DNA from: Methanosalsum natronophilum
Lineage (GTDB): Archaea; Halobacteriota; Methanosarcinia; Methanosarcinales; Methanosarcinaceae
Direction: 5' to 3'
NCBI RefSeq assembly: GCF_024808815.1
Contig: NZ_JANUCS010000005.1
Coordinates: 1-64,000 of the forward strand
DNA: 64,000 bases
Shown here one piece after another: positions 61,499 to 64,000 of this stretch. The notes below the pieces were generated by a model. That model was not told the origin of the DNA and made no database searches. It worked only from the letters and a program-made list of their open reading frames with translations. Both the position numbers and the translations under genes were made by a program. The stretch's first letter is position 1. Each line of letters opens with the position of its first letter.

Positions 61499-61821
61499 GT
61501 ATGGTACATATAGCACCGGAAGCACATCTTGTGCTAGATCCTGAGACTTCATTATTGGCTGAAGAGAGGCCTGATGTGATTAGTTACTCAATGGATCCTA
61601 TGATGGTGCAAGTTGATAAACTGGACCTAATCGCAGATGATCTGATCAGTTCATTGACACCTGACCAAAACCTAGCTTCATCGTATCCAAATAGAGGTCG
61701 TGCATCGTATCATGCAGGTCTTGTTAGCAGTGCTGCTTATGGAATACTAGCAGGTTTTGTATTTACAGGAATACTGGCACTCATTCTGTACATAATGGCC
61801 CTTTTTGGAGGAGTGATCTAA
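61495..61821 (+). CDS. mtrB: methyl-H4SPT:CoM methyltransferase subunit B
   Basis: 108 residues: a soluble N-terminus (MSMVHIAPEAHLVLDPETSLLAEERPDVISYSMDPM-type) and one C-terminal helix (YGILAGFVFTGILALILYIMALFG). The start is TTG 61495, or ATG 61501 two codons on, after GAGGAGG in the end of mtrC. It is 1 base from mtrA. Confidence 0.95.
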   Translation: MSMVHIAPEAHLVLDPETSLLAEERPDVISYSMDPMMVQVDKLDLIADDLISSLTPDQNLASSYPNRGRASYHAGLVSSAAYGILAGFVFTGILALILYIMALFGGVI

Positions 61822-61822
61822 C

Positions 61823-62545
61823 ATGGTAGATAAAAGAGAACCTGCACCTGATTGGCCAATCCTAAAAGGAGAATATGATGTAGGAAATGTAGAAAACTGT
61901 GTAGCAGTAATTACACTTGGATCACATTTACCTGCTCAGCCTTTACTGGATGCTGGTGCATCAATTACGGGTCCCTGTAAAACAGAGAATCTTGGCCTTG
62001 AGAAGGTTGTTGCACACATCAATTCAAATCCAAATATTAGATATCTGCTAATAACAGGATCTGAGGTCAAAGGTCATATTACTGGAGATGCATTCCTAAA
62101 AATACATCAAAACGGTGTGAAAGAGAATCGAATTGTAGGTGCTATAGGTGCAATACCTTATGTAGAGAACCTCACTCCAGAAGCCATTGAAAGGTTCCAG
62201 CAACAGGTAGAATGTGTCGAGCTGATAGGTACTGAAGATATATCCGAGATCTCAGCCAAAATAAAAGAACTTGCTGACAAGGATCCAGGTGCTTTTGATG
62301 CTGATCCTATGGTTATCAAAGTTGGAGAAGATGGTGGAGATGAGGATGCAGCTACTGGAATTAAACCAATGGCATCTGAGGTCGCGGTCATTCAATCCAG
62401 GATCAAGGATATTGATAGAGACATGATCCAAGCCGGTATTATGAATAAATACCATTCAGGTATTCATGCCGGTAAGATCGAAGGTATAATGATAGGGCTA
62501 ATTACATCATTGACATTGCTTGGCCTTTTATTGTTCGGGATGTGA
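61823..62545 (+). CDS. mtrA: methyl-H4SPT:CoM methyltransferase corrinoid subunit A
   Basis: 240-residue subunit that carries the cobamide prosthetic group. The soluble corrinoid domain (about 1-170) contains GSHLPAQPLLDAGASITGPCKTENLG and LLITGSEVKGHITG, where H85 corresponds to the axial His84 of Methanothermobacter. A linker leads to one C-terminal helix (GIMIGLITSLTLLGLLLFGM). The corrinoid is methylated by MtrH, and the methyl group then goes to coenzyme M with Na+ export. GGAGTG precedes the ATG. Confidence 0.97.
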   Translation: MVDKREPAPDWPILKGEYDVGNVENCVAVITLGSHLPAQPLLDAGASITGPCKTENLGLEKVVAHINSNPNIRYLLITGSEVKGHITGDAFLKIHQNGVKENRIVGAIGAIPYVENLTPEAIERFQQQVECVELIGTEDISEISAKIKELADKDPGAFDADPMVIKVGEDGGDEDAATGIKPMASEVAVIQSRIKDIDRDMIQAGIMNKYHSGIHAGKIEGIMIGLITSLTLLGLLLFGM

Positions 62546-62550
62546 TTTGA

Positions 62551-62778
62551 ATGAGTGAAGAAAACCAAGGAAGTGGAGTTCCAACTGTTGTTAAGCCACA
62601 AATGGGAACAATAGATAACACTATGAAAAGTATTGAATATCGTGCACAATTGATAGCACGAAACCAAAAACTAGATTCAGGCGTGGCAGCTGCTGGTATG
62701 AAAGGATTTGCAATTGGATTCGTACTTACAGTCTTGTTCGTGCTCATACTTCCAATGATAATATGGCAGGTGTTATAA
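62551..62778 (+). CDS. mtrF: methyl-H4SPT:CoM methyltransferase subunit F
   Basis: 75 residues with a soluble start ([34 protein letters not shown]) and one C-terminal helix ([20 protein letters not shown]). It resembles the MtrA C-terminus and is the short MtrF of Methanosarcina-type operons. One base separates it from mtrG. Confidence 0.95.
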   Translation: MSEENQGSGVPTVVKPQMGTIDNTMKSIEYRAQLIARNQKLDSGVAAAGMKGFAIGFVLTVLFVLILPMIIWQVL

Positions 62779-62779
62779 T

Positions 62780-63007
62780 ATGAGTGATGACGAGAATGTA
62801 ATTCCAATCTCAGTAGTTGACACTGATGATTATGAGCAAGTAATGAAAAAACTTGACCTGATTGATCAGAAGGTCGAGTTCTTCAATAGTGAAGTCGCAC
62901 AACGTATAGGTAAGAAAATAGGAAGAGATATAGGAATATTGTATGGATTAACTATTGGTATCTTAATATTCCTTTTATATATCTCACTGTCATCGATTGT
63001 TTATTAA
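62780..63007 (+). CDS. mtrG: methyl-H4SPT:CoM methyltransferase subunit G
   Basis: 75 residues: an acidic, helical front (DTDDYEQVMKKLDLIDQKVEFFNSEVAQRIGKKIGRD) and one C-terminal helix (IGILYGLTIGILIFLLYISLSSIV). It is a single-span stalk subunit; the mtrH site GAGGTG overlaps just after its stop. Confidence 0.95.
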   Translation: MSDDENVIPISVVDTDDYEQVMKKLDLIDQKVEFFNSEVAQRIGKKIGRDIGILYGLTIGILIFLLYISLSSIVY

Positions 63008-63020
63008 CCGAGGTGTTTTA

Positions 63021-63977
63021 ATGTTTAAGTTTGACAAGAAACAAGAAGTTTATGAAGTTGGAGGGATCAATTTTGGAGGTCAGCCTGGCCAGTATCCTAC
63101 TGTATTAGTAGGAACTATGTTCTATGCTAGGCACAAAATAGTTTCTGATGAAGATAAAGGTGTCTTCGATAAAGAGGCTGCAGAATCTCTCTGGAAAGCA
63201 CAGGAAGAAATGGGTGACGTTACAGGAAACCCATATGTGAACCAGATTGTAGGTGAGACTACAGAAGCAATGAAAAACTACATAGACTGGTTCGTTGAGA
63301 TCGATGACAAGACACCATTCCTAATAGATTCTTCTGCAGGAGATGTACGAGCATTCGCTGCAGAGTATGCAACTGAGATAGGTGTTGCTGACAGGGCAAT
63401 ATATAATTCAGTAAATGCAAGTATCCAGGAAGAAGAAACATTAGCTATCACAAAAAGTGATGTTGAAGCTGCCATAGTTCTAGCATTCAATGCAACCGAT
63501 CCAACTGTAAAAGGTAAGATCGATATTCTTGAGACCGGCGGTTCCGGGCAAGATAAGGGAATGTTAGAGGTTGCAAAGGAATGTGGTATCACCAAACCAC
63601 TGGTAGATGTAGCTGCAACTCCACTTGGTGCAGGAGCAGGTGCAACTATGAGAAGTATCATCGCCATTAAAGGTAGGCTTGGACTCCCTGTTGGTGGTGG
63701 ATACCACAACATGGCATCAGCATGGGACTGGATGAAAGCATACAAAAAATCATTTGAGACCAAGGAAGAGAGAAGAGAAGTCTATTTACCAACAGACATA
63801 GGAACTAATCTTGTTGCACAGATATTGAGTTCTAATTTCCAACTCTACGGTCCTATTGAGAATGCAAAAACAGTATTCCCTGCAACTGCTATGGTTGACA
63901 TAATGCTTGCAGAAACAGCAAAAGAACTTAATCTAGAGATATTGGATGAAGGACATCCAATAAATAAACTGGTTTGA
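63021..63977 (+). CDS. mtrH: methyl-H4SPT:CoM methyltransferase subunit H
   Basis: Soluble TIM-barrel subunit that moves the methyl group from methyl-tetrahydrosarcinapterin to the MtrA corrinoid. At 318 residues it is complete: MFKFDKKQEVYEVGGINFGGQPGQYPTVL at the start, FLIDSSAGDVRAFA, ILETGGSGQDKGML, and GLPVGGGYHNMAS-type pterin loops. ATG 63021 follows GAGGTG. It is the last gene of the operon; the stop lies 23 bases from the window end. Confidence 0.97.
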   Translation: MFKFDKKQEVYEVGGINFGGQPGQYPTVLVGTMFYARHKIVSDEDKGVFDKEAAESLWKAQEEMGDVTGNPYVNQIVGETTEAMKNYIDWFVEIDDKTPFLIDSSAGDVRAFAAEYATEIGVADRAIYNSVNASIQEEETLAITKSDVEAAIVLAFNATDPTVKGKIDILETGGSGQDKGMLEVAKECGITKPLVDVAATPLGAGAGATMRSIIAIKGRLGLPVGGGYHNMASAWDWMKAYKKSFETKEERREVYLPTDIGTNLVAQILSSNFQLYGPIENAKTVFPATAMVDIMLAETAKELNLEILDEGHPINKLV

Positions 63978-63999
63978 TTTTACAATACCAGTTCTCTTT
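63967..63999 (+). terminator. possible terminator of the mtr operon
   Basis: AACTGGT (63967-63973) and ACCAGTT (63987-63993) form a 7-bp stem over the mtrH stop codon, followed by CTCTTTT. The T-run may continue beyond the window, so the call is provisional. Confidence 0.45.
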
Positions 64000-64000
64000 T

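Overview
The window is a chromosomal segment from a methanogenic archaeon, very probably a member of the Methanosarcinaceae and likely a salt-adapted methylotroph. The evidence is a complete mtrEDCBAFGH operon at the right end, an archaeal replication, translation and secretion gene set (PCNA, PriL, TFS, SRP19, Sec61 beta, archaeal AlaRS), pterin and corrinoid or F430 cofactor genes, an archaellum cluster, archaetidyl lipid enzymes and a glycine-betaine ABC importer. Base composition is AT-rich, TATA-like boxes are common, and many starts are preceded by GAGGTG-type ribosome binding sites. Genus cannot be fixed from the sequence alone.

Layout. 1-1240: a ParB-like gene interrupted by an in-frame TAA, with gene debris on its left. 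1246-3850: aglB, the N-glycosylation oligosaccharyltransferase. 3926-6251: a translationally coupled trio, leuD-like / unknown Cys-rich protein / leuB-like. 6234-13001 (minus): archaellum genes arlF-G-H-I-J; arlI carries a 575-residue intein. 13226-22548: a methyltransferase, alaS, surE, moaA, cbiA/cfbB, priL and pcn. 22643-26732: TFS, a Nudix hydrolase, then archaeosortase A with archaetidylserine decarboxylase and synthase, a ThiF/MoeB protein and mptD. 26756-34102 (minus): hisC, argD, a beta-helix protein, a PUA protein, a candidate structured RNA, rtcB with archease, a CDP-alcohol phosphotransferase and a class II aldolase. 34179: tRNA-Thr(TGT).

34263-45000 is accessory: a hydrolase, a deleted IS1634-like element with 15-bp inverted repeats, a frameshifted sensor kinase, small membrane proteins, a PGF-CTERM haem-type surface protein, an ArsP-like permease with its thioredoxin, a TspO-like protein and a GltS-type symporter. 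45000-53726: anaerobic ribonucleotide reductase (nrdG-nrdD-redoxin), radB with an apparent AUA start, a probable IS200/IS605-derived non-autonomous element, trmI, an HD phosphohydrolase, mtnA and Sec61 beta. 53841-58701: a cationic micropeptide, the betaine transporter, a CopZ-like protein, SRP19 and two conserved unknowns. 59057-63977: the mtr operon.

How the genes connect. MptD contributes to the pterin of tetrahydrosarcinapterin, and CbiA/CfbB to a corrinoid or F430; these are the cofactors used by the Mtr complex and by methanogenesis. AglB, ArtA and the two archaetidylserine enzymes form a surface-protein maturation set, and the window also holds a predicted ArtA client (39288-40709). 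RtcB and archease form the RNA-ligation pair. The most unusual items are the ArlI intein with a non-canonical Tyr-Asp end, the ATA start of radB, the 10-bp-stem RNA candidate at 30618-30718, the coupled Cys-rich unknown protein, the two-hairpin element at 49483-49740, and small genes below usual annotation size.
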